NCBI GenBank assembly: GCA_963748315.1
Contig: CAVVIK010000005.1
Location: 124,001 to 188,000 of the forward strand
DNA: 64,000 nucleotides
Origin: DASPHG01 sp963748315
GTDB taxonomy: Bacteria; Actinomycetota; Thermoleophilia; Solirubrobacterales; Thermoleophilaceae
Reading direction: 5' to 3'
This document shows positions 25,806 to 35,373 of the stretch, piece after piece. A program made the position numbers and the translations under genes. Position 1 is the stretch's first letter. Every line of letters starts with the position of its first letter. The notes beneath the pieces were generated by a model that made no database searches, was not told where the DNA came from, and saw nothing but the letters and a program-made list of their open reading frames with translations.

Positions 25806-27262
25806 GCTCGCGAAGGTGCAGACATTCGCCCTCGAGGGCGTGGACGGCGTGCCGGTCACGGTCGAGGTCGACGTGCGTCGCGGCCTGCCGGCGTTCTCCG
25901 TCGTCGGCCTGCCCGACCGCGCGGTGCGCGAGTCGCGCGAGCGCGTGCGCGCGGCGCTCGCGAACTCGGGCGTGAGCTTTCCGCAGCAGCGCGTGACGGT
26001 GAACCTCGCGCCGGCTTCGCTGCGCAAGACCGGGCCGAGCTTCGACCTGGCGATCGCGGTCGCGGTAGTGGCGGCCGACGGCGGCCTGCCCGAGGGCGAC
26101 ATCCCGGACGCGGTTTGCGGCGAGCTGTCGCTGTCGGGGGAGATCAGGCCGATCCGGGGTGCGCTGGCGATGGCGCTCGCGGCTCGGCGCGACGGCATCG
26201 AGCGCATGCTTGTGCCGGTGGCGAACGCGCCGGAGTCGGCGCTCGCCGACGGCCTCGAGGTGATCGGCGTGCCGACCCTCTCGGAGTTGCTCGACCTGCT
26301 GCGCGGTCAGTGCACCGCAGAGGCGACAGAGCCTGCGCTCAGCGTCGACGACCGCGTAGAGGACGGTCCCGACCTGGCTGAAGTCCGCGGTCAGGCAGAT
26401 GCACGCCGGGCGCTCGAGATCGCAGCCGCGGGCGGCCACAACCTCCTGATGATCGGACCACCGGGCGCGGGCAAGACGATGCTCGCTCGCCGGCTGCCCG
26501 GGATCCTGCCGCCGCCCACGATGGCCGAGGCGATCGAGATCACGAAGGTCCAGGGTGCGGCGGGCCTCGCTCGCGGTGGGCTCGTGACGGAGCGGCCCTT
26601 CCGCGCGCCACACCACACGATCTCGGCGTCGGGGCTCGTGGGCGGAGGCGTTCCGCCACGGCCGGGGGAGATCACGCTCGCCCATCACGGCGTCCTGTTT
26701 CTCGACGAGCTGCCCGAGTTCGGGCGCGCTCCGCTCGAGGCCCTTCGGCAGCCGATGGAGGAGGGATCGGTGACCGTCGTGCGCGGCCAGAGAGCCGTGA
26801 CCTACCCCGCTCGCACGATGCTGGTTGCCGCTTGCAACGGGTGTCCGTGCGCACGCCCGGCCGGCGACTGCACGTGCAACGACATCGACCGGATCCGCTA
26901 CGCGCGCCGGCTAAGCGGCCCGCTGCTCGACCGGATCGATCTCGTCTGCGAGCTGGGCCAGCCGCCGCCGCCCGTGCTCGCGGGCAGCGCGCCGGCCGCC
27001 GAGAGCTCAGCCCGCGTCCGCGAGCGAGTCGGGGTCGCACGCGGGATCCAGGCGGAGCGCGCCGCCCGGCAGCCGGATCCGCGTGTCGAGGACCGCCGCC
27101 GCCCGGGCTCAGCTGTGGCATCTCTCCGGCCGGGGCCAGGACCGGGTGCTTCGCCTCGCTCGCACGATCGCCGACCTGGCCGGCGCAGAGGAGGTCGAGC
27201 AGGACCATCTGGACGAGGCGGTCGGGTACCGGATGAGCGATCCGCTGCGCGCGGCGGCGTGA
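25804..27262 (+). CDS. comM: ComM/YifB-type Mg-chelatase-like AAA+ ATPase (one frame change)
   Basis: About 485 residues from ATG 25804. The N-terminal Lon-like S5 fold (LPAFSVVGLPDRAVRESRER) is followed by the AAA+ module: Walker A IGPPGAGKTMLARRL (26455), Walker B GVLFLDELPEF (26692), and FRAPHHTISASGLVGGG. A cysteine cluster CNGCPCARPAGDCTCND is near 26835. The frame changes near 27080; the C-terminal Mg-chelatase block then runs SGRGQDRVLRLARTIADLAG to the stop at 27260-27262. ComM promotes branch migration during natural transformation. It overlaps dprA (GTGA). Confidence 0.92.
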
Positions 27263-28179
27263 TCGACGCCTGCAAAGCCTGCCTGTCCAGCGGGCACCGG
27301 CTCGCATCTGAGCGCCTCGACATCGACGCCGTATGCGTCCACTCCGATTCGTTTCCCGCGCCCTTGCGCGAGCTGTCGCAGCCGCCGCCGGTCCTCTACG
27401 CGACCCGGATCGGCGTCGTCGCCGACCTGGACGAGCCGGTCGCGGTCGTGATCGGATCCCGGCGGCCGTCCGAGTACGGGCGCACCGTCGCGTACCGGAT
27501 CGGGCGCGGGCTCGGGGCGGCGGGCGTCCCGGTGGTGAGCGGACTCGCGCTCGGCATCGATGCGATCGCGCATCGTGGATGCCTGGACGGCGGCGGGCGC
27601 ACGATCGCGGTTCTCGCATGTGGCGTCGACGTTCCGTACCCGCGCACGAACCGCCGGCTCTACGAGCGAATTCGCGAACACGGGTCGATCGTCTCCGAGA
27701 TGCCGCCCGGCTCACGCCCGAGCCGGTGGCTGTTCCCGGCCCGCAACCGGATCATGGCCGCGCTCGGTCACGTGACGGTCGTCGTGGAGGCCGCCCAGCG
27801 CTCCGGGACGCTGATCACCGCCGACTGCGCTGCGGACCTCGGGCGCGACGTCGCGGCGGTGCCCGGGCAGGTCACGACCGAAGCTGCGGCCGGCACGAAC
27901 GGCCTGCTGCGCTCCGGTGCCGCGCTCGTGACCGGGCCGCAGGACGTCGTCGACCTGCTCTACGGCGTCGGGGCGCGCGAGGTGCCGGCGGCGCCCGAGC
28001 CCGCGCTCGACGCGCAGGGCAGGCGTGTGCTCGCGCTGGTGTCGCAGGGCGCCGGCGTCGACGAGCTCGGGGCCGAGCTCGACATCTCCGCCGCCGCGCT
28101 CCGCGCCACTTTGGCGCGGCTCGAGCTCCAGGGCCTCATCCGCCGCGCGCCGTCGGGCGCATACGTCCGCACGGCCTGA
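27259..28179 (+). CDS. dprA: DNA-processing protein DprA
   Basis: 306 residues from GTG 27259. DprA loads RecA onto incoming single-stranded DNA in transformation. The Rossmann core has the family blocks VVIGSRRPSEYGR, VSGLALGIDAIAHRGCL, IAVLACGVDVPYPRTNR, and RSGTLITADCAADLGRDV. The C-terminal 60 residues form a winged-helix-like domain (DELGAELDISAAALRATLARLELQGLI). Because of the frame change in comM it reads as one open frame with comM's N-terminal part, but the two are separate genes with overlapping stop and start. Confidence 0.95.
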   Translation: MIDACKACLSSGHRLASERLDIDAVCVHSDSFPAPLRELSQPPPVLYATRIGVVADLDEPVAVVIGSRRPSEYGRTVAYRIGRGLGAAGVPVVSGLALGIDAIAHRGCLDGGGRTIAVLACGVDVPYPRTNRRLYERIREHGSIVSEMPPGSRPSRWLFPARNRIMAALGHVTVVVEAAQRSGTLITADCAADLGRDVAAVPGQVTTEAAAGTNGLLRSGAALVTGPQDVVDLLYGVGAREVPAAPEPALDAQGRRVLALVSQGAGVDELGAELDISAAALRATLARLELQGLIRRAPSGAYVRTA

Positions 28180-28185
28180 GGGCGC

Positions 28186-28191
28186 TAGCTT
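28186..28191 (+). promoter_or_regulatory. -10 box (TAGCTT) of thiD
   Basis: TAGCTT ends 8 bp before ATG 28200; no ribosome-binding site. Confidence 0.4.
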
Positions 28192-28199
28192 GCGGCCGG

Positions 28200-28977
28200 A
28201 TGAGCCGCATTCCACGCGTGCCTCTCGATCGCCGGCTCCGACTCGGGCGGGGGAGCGGGCATCCAGGCCGACCTGAAGGCGTTCGCCGCCTGCGGCGTGC
28301 ACGGGATGACGGCGATCACGGCCATCACGGCCCAGAACACGGTTGGCGTCAGCAAGGTGCATCCGGTCCCGCCGGACGTGATCGTCGAGCAGGTCCGCCA
28401 GGTGGCAGACGACATCGGGGTCGACGCCGTGAAGATCGGGATGCTCGGCACCGTCGAGACGATCGACGCGGTCGTCGAGGCGCTGGAGCTCGTGGGCGGC
28501 GCACCGGTCGTGCTCGACCCGGTGATGGTGGCCGAGAGCGGTGCGGCCCTGCTGGCCGACGATGCGCGCGATGCGCTGCGCGGACGTCTGCTGCCGCTTG
28601 TCAGCGTCGTCACACCGAACCTGGCTGAGGCGGAGGTGTTGGCCGGCGCGCCCGCCGCACCCGACGAGCTGGCACGCGTCATCCACGCGCTCGGCCCGAA
28701 GGCGGTCGTCGTGACCGGCGGCCATCGCGAGGACGCGACGGATGTCTTCTTCGACGGTACGCGGCTGGAGGAGATTCCCGGGGAGCGCTACGAGGACGGC
28801 GCGGCGCACGGTTCGGGCTGCACGCACTCGTCGGCGTTGGCGGCGTACCTGGCGCACGGGGACGATCCGCTCGAAGCGGCGCGCAAGGCCAAGGAGATCG
28901 CCTCGAATGCGGTCAAGAACGGCCTCCGCGACATCGGGCGCGGCGCAGGGCCGGTGAACGTGACCCGGCTGGCATAA
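28200..28977 (+). CDS. thiD: Hydroxymethylpyrimidine (phosphate) kinase ThiD (one frame change)
   Basis: About 258 residues. It phosphorylates HMP and HMP-phosphate in thiamine synthesis. The start ATG 28200 (MSRIPR) and the substrate-binding block IAGSDSGGGAGIQADLKAF are in different frames, with the change near 28222. Then GVHGMTAITAITAQNT, VKIGMLG, VLDPVMVAESGA, TPNLAEAEVL and the anion-hole block GAAHGSGCTHSSALAAYLA appear. No other thiamine gene is nearby. Confidence 0.93.
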
Positions 28978-28978
28978 T
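28973..28978 (+). promoter_or_regulatory. -10 box (CATAAT)
   Basis: CATAAT, at the end of thiD, ends 11 bp before ATG 28990. The best match to the TATAAT consensus on the + strand of the window. Confidence 0.45.
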
Positions 28979-28989
28979 CGAGCGTCGCT

Positions 28990-29238
28990 ATGAAGTTCCT
29001 GCGTATGAGGCCAGGCCACGGCGAGGTCCTCCTGACTGAGGGCGATCCAGAGGTGCGCGAAGACGAGGAGCGCCTCGTCGAGGAGTTCCGGCGCCAGCTG
29101 GACGAGGGCATGTGGGCCGCCGTGCCGACGCACGCGCCTGGAAGCGGGCGGCGTCAGGCCGTGATGATCCATGAGTACGCCGAGATCCCGACCGGTGCGG
29201 ACCGCGTGATCTTCTTCCCGCGCGCCTCCGGCGGTTGA
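28990..29238 (+). CDS. Small hypothetical protein
   Basis: 82 residues from ATG 28990 (MKFLRMRPGHGEVLLTEG). Acidic, no cysteine, no membrane segment. The EVREDEERLVEEFRRQLDEG part is an amphipathic helix and the rest looks like a compact beta structure ending EIPTGADRVIFFPRASGG. It may act with the next gene, 13 bp downstream. Function unknown. Confidence 0.6.
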   Translation: MKFLRMRPGHGEVLLTEGDPEVREDEERLVEEFRRQLDEGMWAAVPTHAPGSGRRQAVMIHEYAEIPTGADRVIFFPRASGG

Positions 29239-29251
29239 TCCGGAGCTTGCG

Positions 29252-29803
29252 GTGTCGCTCACGGTTCTAGCGCTCTCCCTCGTCGCACTCGCGCTCGCGG
29301 TGCCGACGATCGCGGAGCGGCTCGCGGCCGCCCGCAAGCGGCGCGCGAAGCGCGCGAAGCCCGAGCGCAGCGTGTTCGCCGACCCCGGGCGCGACCGCCG
29401 CGCCGAGCAGCGCGCGCGTGAGCTCTTGCGCTCGTGCGTGAACGACGAGGAATGGTCGATGTACCGCGACCTCGGCTTCATCCGGGTCCGAGGCTCGACG
29501 CCCGGCTACGCGTACCTGATCTACCCGCACAAGCCGGTCGTGGCCTACATGCCCGAGACCGGGCGCCTGCTGAACGAGTACTGCGTCGAGTTCCCGGACA
29601 TGACCGGCGCGATCGCGGGCTCGCGGCTGCCGGACTCGGACGACATGCTGGCCAAGTGGATGGCGCTCACGGGCGACGAGCGGCGCCTGATCCGCACCGC
29701 GAACATGCACCTGCCCGGCCGGCAGGTGGACCCGGGCCGCGTCCGGCGCGACCTGTGGCGACTCGCGCAATGGGAGCGGGAACGCTCCAGCGCCCGTTCG
29801 TGA
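29252..29803 (+). CDS. Hypothetical membrane-anchored protein
   Basis: 183 residues from GTG 29252. One N-terminal hydrophobic helix (residues 2-20) is followed by a very basic stretch (ARKRRAKRAKPER) and a soluble domain containing MYRDLGFIRVRGSTPGYAYL and YCVEFPDMTG. The topology suggests a cytoplasmic domain tethered to the membrane. No recognised family. Its stop overlaps the ilvD start (GTGA). Confidence 0.6.
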   Translation: MSLTVLALSLVALALAVPTIAERLAAARKRRAKRAKPERSVFADPGRDRRAEQRARELLRSCVNDEEWSMYRDLGFIRVRGSTPGYAYLIYPHKPVVAYMPETGRLLNEYCVEFPDMTGAIAGSRLPDSDDMLAKWMALTGDERRLIRTANMHLPGRQVDPGRVRRDLWRLAQWERERSSARS

Positions 29804-31464
29804 GCGAGCGCCGCAGCGCCACGATCCTGGAGGGCCCCGCGCGCGCAGCGGCGCGCTCGTACCTCTACGGCATCGGCTACAGCGAGGAGGATCTCGCGCG
29901 GCCGATCATCGGTGTCGCGAACACGTGGACCGAGACGATGCCGTGCAACTTTCATCTCCGTCGCCTCGCGGAGAAGGTCAAGGAGGGCATCCGCGCGGCG
30001 GGCGGCACGCCGATGGAGTTCAACACCATCGCCGTCTCGGACGGGATCACGATGGGCACCGAAGGCATGCGGGCGTCGCTCGTGAGCCGCGAGGTGATCG
30101 CCGACTCGATCGAGCTCGTGGCGCGCGGCCACATGTTCGACGGCGTGATCGCGCTGTCGGGCTGCGACAAGACGATCCCCGGCTGCGTGATGGCGCTCGC
30201 GCGGCTCGACATCCCGAGCCTGATGCTCTACGGCGGGTCGATCATGCCCGGACACTGGCGCGGCAAGGACGTGACGATCCAGGAGGTGTTCGAAGCCGTC
30301 GGCGCGCACGCGGCCGGCGACATGTCGGACGATGACCTCGCCGATCTCGAGCACCACGCATCGCCGGGTGCGGGAGCTTGCGGGGGCCAGTTCACCGCGA
30401 ACACGATGGCGACGGCGTTCGAGATGCTCGGCATCTCGCCGATGGGCAGCGGCATGGTGCCCGCCGAGGACGGCAAGAAGGGCAAGGTTGCGGAGGACTG
30501 CGGCCGCCTCGCGGTCGAACTGGTCAAGAAGGGCCTGACGCCGAGCAAGGTCATCACCCAGGAGGCGTTCGAGAACGCGATCGGCTGCGTCGCGATGACC
30601 GGCGGTTCCACAAACGCCGTGCTGCACCTGCTCGCCGTTGCGAAGGACGCGGGCGTCGAGCTCACGATCGACGACTTCGACCGGATCAGCTGGCGCACGC
30701 CGCTGCTCGCCGACCTGAAGCCGTTCGGCCGCTTCGTCGCGCCGGACATGTTCCGCGCCGGCGGGGTGCGCGTGGTCGCGGACCGCCTACGCGAGGCCGG
30801 CTTCCTCAACGAGGGCGCGATCACCGTGGCCGGCACGACGATCGGCGATGAGGCCGACGCGGCCGAGGAGGCCGACGGCCAGGAGGTGATCCGGCCGCTG
30901 TCGGATCCGCTCAAGCCGAACGGAGGGCTCGCGATCCTGCGCGGGAACCTCGCGCCCGACGGCTGCGTCGTGAAGCTCTCCGGTCACGGGCGGCTCGAGC
31001 ACAGCGGGCCCGCGCGCGTGTTCGAGTCCGAGGAGGAAGCGTTCGCGGCCGTCGAGGCGCAGCAGATCCAGCCGAACGACGTCGTCGTGATCCGCAACGA
31101 GGGCCCGTCCGGCGGCCCGGGCATGCGCGAGATGCTCGCGGTCACCGCTGCGATCGTCGGCCAGGGCCTGGGCGACTCGGTCGCGCTTCTGACCGACGGC
31201 CGCTTCTCCGGCGCGACGCACGGCTTCATGGCCGGACACGTGGCCCCCGAGGCGCCCCGCGGCGGCCCGATCGCGGCCGTGCGCGACGGCGACACGGTCG
31301 TCTTCGACGTTCCGAACCGCGAGCTGCGCGTCGAACTGCCCGACGACGAGATAGCGAAGCGCGTGGCCGACTACGAGCCGCCGCCGCCGAAGTACACGAA
31401 CGGCGTGCTCGGCAAGTACGCGAAGCACGTCGGCTCGGCCGCCGAAGGCGCCGTAACGAGCTAG
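29800..31464 (+). CDS. ilvD: Dihydroxy-acid dehydratase
   Basis: 554 residues from GTG 29800; ATG 29770 is an alternative. It dehydrates dihydroxy acids to 2-keto acids in valine, leucine and isoleucine synthesis, using an Fe-S cluster. Cluster and substrate blocks are visible: VANTWTETMPCNFH, GVIALSGCDKTIPGC, GACGGQFTANTMATA, AMTGGSTNAVLHLLA, and ALLTDGRFSGATHGFMAGHV. Intact and of normal length. Its TAG stop shares a CTAG with the convergent hydrolase gene. No other ilv gene is in the window. Confidence 0.97.
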   Translation: MSERRSATILEGPARAAARSYLYGIGYSEEDLARPIIGVANTWTETMPCNFHLRRLAEKVKEGIRAAGGTPMEFNTIAVSDGITMGTEGMRASLVSREVIADSIELVARGHMFDGVIALSGCDKTIPGCVMALARLDIPSLMLYGGSIMPGHWRGKDVTIQEVFEAVGAHAAGDMSDDDLADLEHHASPGAGACGGQFTANTMATAFEMLGISPMGSGMVPAEDGKKGKVAEDCGRLAVELVKKGLTPSKVITQEAFENAIGCVAMTGGSTNAVLHLLAVAKDAGVELTIDDFDRISWRTPLLADLKPFGRFVAPDMFRAGGVRVVADRLREAGFLNEGAITVAGTTIGDEADAAEEADGQEVIRPLSDPLKPNGGLAILRGNLAPDGCVVKLSGHGRLEHSGPARVFESEEEAFAAVEAQQIQPNDVVVIRNEGPSGGPGMREMLAVTAAIVGQGLGDSVALLTDGRFSGATHGFMAGHVAPEAPRGGPIAAVRDGDTVVFDVPNRELRVELPDDEIAKRVADYEPPPPKYTNGVLGKYAKHVGSAAEGAVTS

Positions 31465-32450
31465 GCGGCGCGTGACCTGCTCCTCGGGGCCGGTCTCGGC
31501 TCCGACGCCGCGGCCCTCGATCAGCTCCTCGAGCAGCTCGTTGAACTTCTGCGGGCGCTCGAGCATCGGCACGTGCCCGGTGTCCTCGAGGATGACCGTG
31601 CGCGACTGCGGGATCAGGCGCTCGAACTCGTGGGCGTCCTCGACCGGGACGAGCATGTCGTGCTCGCCCCAGACGATCAGCGTCGGGCGCCTTGATCTCG
31701 GTCAGCCGGTCGCGGAAGTCGTAGCTCGTCAGCGCGTCCATCGCGTCATAGAAGCCTGCCTTGCCGGCGCCGCGCAGCTGCTCGTACATCAGGTCGGCCG
31801 TCGATCCGCGACGGGTGGCGGAAGATGAAGTTCGTGAAGAACCACCGCAGCCGCGGCCGGGCGACGATCGCACGGTTCTGCGCCGCTGACGCAGCTCCCA
31901 GGGCACCGAAGATCCGCGCGCCGGTCAGCACCGGACGGCGGCGGAGGTTCGTGACCGAGATGCCGGCCGCGGCGACGAGGCACGCCCGCTCGACGCGCTC
32001 TGGGTGCTGGATGCACATCTCCGCGGTCACGAAGCCGCCCATCGAGTTGCCGACGACGATGCATCTGTCGATGCCGAGCTCGTCGCACAGGGCGTCCACC
32101 TGGCGGGCGTAGCCCGAGATCGAGATCTTCTCGACCGGCATGTCCGAATACCCGAAGCCCGGGAGGTCCATCGCGATGCAGCGGTGGTTCTGGGCGAAGT
32201 ACGGGAGGTTCTCGAGCCAGTTCTGCCAGCTCCCCGAGAGCCCGTGGATGAAGACGACCGGAGGCCCGTCGCCAGACCCGACGTCGATGTAGTTCATCCG
32301 CGCGTGCTCGATGTCGGCCCAGTGAGCGTGCTCGCGCCAGTTCGTGTCGCGCCAGTCCGGATCGGCGGTGGCGCCGTAGCCGGAATCGGCGCGGGCGGCG
32401 GCACTGGGCAGCGCCGGCAGGGCCTTTGACGTCCGGATCGTCTTCGCCAT
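31461..32450 (-). CDS. Alpha/beta-fold hydrolase (frame-broken)
   Basis: About 325 residues from ATG 32450. PVVFIHGLSGSWQNWLENLPY carries the oxyanion-hole HG motif; the nucleophile serine is in VVGNSMGGFVTAEM; after frame changes near 31815 and 31690 come the acid in EHDMLVPVEDA and the catalytic histidine in DTGHVPMLERPQ. All triad members are thus present. The stop appears to be the CTA at 31461-31463, shared with ilvD's TAG. Substrate unknown. It diverges from the HAD gene with only 18 bp between start codons. Confidence 0.8.
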
Positions 32451-32468
32451 GGCCCCTACGGTACCCGG
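32451..32468. promoter_or_regulatory. Divergent overlapping -10 boxes in an 18-bp gap
   Basis: TACGGT (32457-32462) lies 6 bp before ATG 32469 on the + strand, and TACCGT (32465-32460) lies 9 bp before ATG 32450 on the - strand. The two overlap around the palindrome GGTACC. Any -35 elements must be inside the opposing genes. Confidence 0.45.
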
Positions 32469-33023
32469 ATGGCCCGGATAGCACTCGACATCGATTCCAC
32501 GCTCCACGACTACTGGCCGCTCTTCCGGCGCGTCGTGCACGCGCGTCACGGATTGGACCTGCCGTACGAGGAGCAGCGCGAGTGGGGGACGACTCTTTTG
32601 CCACGCGACGACGTCATCGCCTGCGTCGAGGAGACCCACTCCGACGTGAACATCCTCGGCGCCGAGCCGTATCCCGGCGCGGTCGCGACCGTCGCCGAGT
32701 GGCACCGCGAGGGGCACTGGATCCACATCACCTCCCACCGACGCGATCGCGCGCGGGACGCGACCGGGCAGTGGCTCGACCGGATCGGAATGCCGTACGA
32801 CGACCTCCACTGCTCGTTCGACAAGGTGAGCCGATGCGTTGAACTGGGCATCGATGTCCTTGTGGACGACAGCCCCGTCAACCTGACCAAGGCGAAGCGA
32901 GAGGGCATCGTAGGAGCGACCCTGATCCACCCGTGGAACGAGGAGGTCGTCGCTGCGGGCGATGCGATCGGCGCCACCAGCTGGGAAGAACTGCGTGTAA
33001 AGCTGGCGCCCGTCCTCTCCTGA
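32469..33023 (+). CDS. HAD-superfamily 5'-nucleotidase-like phosphatase
   Basis: 184 residues from ATG 32469. The catalytic motif DxD is at the N-terminus in IALDIDSTLHDYWPLF; motif II serine is in ITSHRRDRARDA; motif IV acidic residues are in DVLVDDSPVN. This arrangement matches NT5C-type nucleotidases that dephosphorylate (deoxy)nucleoside monophosphates, but the substrate is not proven. Size is typical. Leaderless start is likely. Confidence 0.8.
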   Translation: MARIALDIDSTLHDYWPLFRRVVHARHGLDLPYEEQREWGTTLLPRDDVIACVEETHSDVNILGAEPYPGAVATVAEWHREGHWIHITSHRRDRARDATGQWLDRIGMPYDDLHCSFDKVSRCVELGIDVLVDDSPVNLTKAKREGIVGATLIHPWNEEVVAAGDAIGATSWEELRVKLAPVLS

Positions 33024-33029
33024 CACAAT
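33024..33029 (+). promoter_or_regulatory. -10 box (CACAAT) of the acyltransferase
   Basis: CACAAT ends 7 bp before ATG 33037; leaderless spacing. Confidence 0.35.
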
Positions 33030-33036
33030 CGCACCG

Positions 33037-33933
33037 ATGGCGACCCGAACCAGCCTCAGAGTCGAAGAGCCGGAAGAGACCACGGCCGAGTCGCGCCTGC
33101 CCGCGGTACGGCGCGACGACCTGCGGCGCCACCTTCCCGGGATCGAGCCCGAGCGCCAGCTGAACGACTGGGGCCGGTCCGAGCGGATCGAGGGCCTCCT
33201 GGACAAGACCCTCGTCGACTTCTTCTACCGCTACTGGTTCCGATGCGAGGTCGAGGGGATCGAGAACGTGCCCGCGAACGGCGGCGCGCTGCTCGTCTCG
33301 AACCACTCGGGCGCACTGCCGCCCGACGCGGCGATGATCGGCAAGGCGATCAAGGAGGAGCACCCGCACCCGCGTCCGCTCAACATCACGGTCGAGCACT
33401 TCTTCAAGGGCTATCCGGGCTTCTCGATGCTGATCCCGAAGATCGGCTGCGTCGCCGCCCACCCGGCGAACGTCAACCGCCTGCTGTTCGACGAGCAGCA
33501 GCTCGTGCTCGTCTTCCCCGAGGGCCGCAAGGGGACGGAGAAGCTCTACAAGGACCGCTACAAGCTGCGCCGCTTCGGCCGCGGCGGCTTCGTCGAGGCC
33601 GCGATGCGCGCGCGCACGCCGATCGTGCCGGTGTGCGTGGTCGGCGCCGAGGAGGCGGCCCCGATCTTCGCCCAGGTCAAGCCGCTCCAGCGGCTGACCG
33701 GCCTGCTCTACTTCCCGATCACGCCGACGTTCCCGCACGGCGGCCTGCTCGGGATGCTCGGCTACCTGCCGGCCAAGTTCAAGATCCGCTTCCTCGAGCC
33801 GATCCACTTCGAGGAGGAGGGGATGCACGAGGACAAGGCGCTCGTGCAGACCGTGGCGCACGAGGTCCGCGCGCGGATCCAGGAGAACCTGTTCGAGATG
33901 GTCAAGACGCGCAAGTCGGTGTGGTTCGGATGA
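33037..33933 (+). CDS. PlsC-like lysophospholipid acyltransferase
   Basis: 298 residues from ATG 33037. The LPLAT motif I reads VSNHSGALPPDAAMIG (H and D with wider spacing than HX4D, as in one LPLAT branch) and motif III reads VFPEGRKGTEKLYKDRYKL. Members acylate lysophosphatidic acid or similar lipids at the membrane. The next gene overlaps it (ATGA) and encodes an SDR epimerase; this pair is seen together in other actinobacteria and probably acts on an envelope lipid. Confidence 0.88.
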   Translation: MATRTSLRVEEPEETTAESRLPAVRRDDLRRHLPGIEPERQLNDWGRSERIEGLLDKTLVDFFYRYWFRCEVEGIENVPANGGALLVSNHSGALPPDAAMIGKAIKEEHPHPRPLNITVEHFFKGYPGFSMLIPKIGCVAAHPANVNRLLFDEQQLVLVFPEGRKGTEKLYKDRYKLRRFGRGGFVEAAMRARTPIVPVCVVGAEEAAPIFAQVKPLQRLTGLLYFPITPTFPHGGLLGMLGYLPAKFKIRFLEPIHFEEEGMHEDKALVQTVAHEVRARIQENLFEMVKTRKSVWFG

Positions 33934-35302
33934 GCGACTCGAAGCGCATCCTCGTCACCGGCGTCCAGACCTACTGGGGCTACCGCGTCGCGCGCGCGCT
34001 CGAGGAGAATGCCCGAGGTCGAGGCGATCATCGGCGTCGCGCCCGAGGACCCGCTCGGGCGAGCTCGAGCGGGCCGAGTACGTGAAGGTCGGCTCACAGC
34101 ACGCGCTGCTGCGCCGGATCGTCCAGGCCGCGGAGATCGACACGGTCATCGACACGCGCCTCGTCGTCGACTCGACGCACCACCGTCGTCGCGCCTCGCG
34201 CACGAGAACAACGTCATCGGGACGATGAACATCCTCGCCGCGTGCTCCGGCAAGGACTCGACCGTCCGCAAGTTCATCTTCAAGTCCTCGACGCACTACT
34301 ACGGCTCGGAGCAGGACGACCCGGCGTTCTTCACCGAGACGATGCGCCGGCCGCATCCGCCGCGGACGCCGATCGAGCGCGACATCGTCGAGGCGGAGGC
34401 GGCGATCAGCGACTTCAGCGAGAAGCAGCCCGACACGTGCGTGACGATCCTGCGCTGCCCGAACGTGCTCGGCCCGGACGTCGAGACCTCGCACGCGCGG
34501 CTCGCCTCGCTGCCGTTCGTGCCGATGATCCTCGGCTTCGACCCGCGCTTCCAGTTCGTGCACGAGGACGACGTCGTCGACGCGCTCGTGCACGCGACCG
34601 CAGCACGACCTGCCCGGCGTCTTCAACGTCGCGGCCGACGGCGTGCTCGCGCTGACCGAGGTCGCCGGCCTGCTCGGCAAGCCGTTCCTGCCGATCCTGC
34701 CGCCGTGGGGCACCGGCCTCGCGCTCGCGCCCGCTGCGCCGCGCTCGGCGTCAAGCGTCCCGCCGGAGATGCATGAGCCTGCTGCGCTTCGGCCGCGGCG
34801 TCGACAACCGCAAGCTACAAGGCGACCGGCTTCGACTACCGCTACACGACCCGCGAGACCGTGCTGAAGCTGGGCGAGCACCTGCGCCTGAGCCCGATCC
34901 TGAAGGGCGCGCGCGAGCCCTACCGCTACGAGCGCGAGGTCGAGGAGTTCCTGCGCTGGAGCCCGAGCGTCCAGGGCAGCGAGAGCCCGCTGATGCGGCT
35001 GAGCGCCGGCGGAGATCGCCGAGCTCCAGAAGCTGCTGGAGGGGATTGCTTCCATGCAGAAGCCCGCTCCTGAGCCGAAGGCTGCCCCGCCGACTCCTGC
35101 GCCGCCCGAGCCCGAGCCGCTTCCCGACCTCGGCATGGACGACTACGACGAGCTCGAGGCCGAGGAGATCATCGCGCTCCTCGGCTCGATGGAGCGGCGC
35201 GAGCTCGAGGCGCTGCGGGAGCTCGAATCGACGTCGCGGGCGCGCCCGAGCGTGCTCCACGCGATCGATTCCGTGCTGGCGCGCGTGCCGGCGGCCAGCT
35301 GA
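33930..35302 (+). CDS. SDR-family NAD-dependent epimerase/dehydratase with C-terminal extension (frame-broken)
   Basis: ATG 33930, about 455 residues when frames are joined. The Rossmann start KRILVTGVQTYWGYRVARAL replaces the usual GxxGxxG with GVQTYWG. KFIFKSSTHYYGSEQDD contains the SDR catalytic pattern (S and YxxxK-like YYGS) and VTILRCPNVLGP is the substrate block. After about 34760 a long extension follows (RFGRGVDNRKLQ, RYEREVEEFLRW), ending in a proline-rich linker and an acidic helical tail (about 35053-35302). At least five frame changes. The partner acyltransferase overlaps it. Confidence 0.75.
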
Positions 35303-35305
35303 CGC

Positions 35306-35319
35306 GCAATTCAAATTGC
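35306..35319. promoter_or_regulatory. 14-bp palindrome upstream of the L,D-transpeptidase
   Basis: GCAATT-CA-AATTGC, an AT-rich palindrome in a GC-rich region, 55 bp before the TTG start at 35374. Possible operator; no hairpin loop of useful size. Confidence 0.35.
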
Positions 35320-35373
35320 AGTCCCGGGTATCCCCTAGTCATGGGGAAACCGCGTACCTACACTCGGTAAGTC

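Noticed and set aside
25804..28179. ComM-DprA fusion protein of 791 residues
   Set aside because: The open frame exists only because comM changes frame near 27080. In the other frame comM has its normal C-terminus and stop at 27260-27262, and dprA has its own GTG overlapping that stop.
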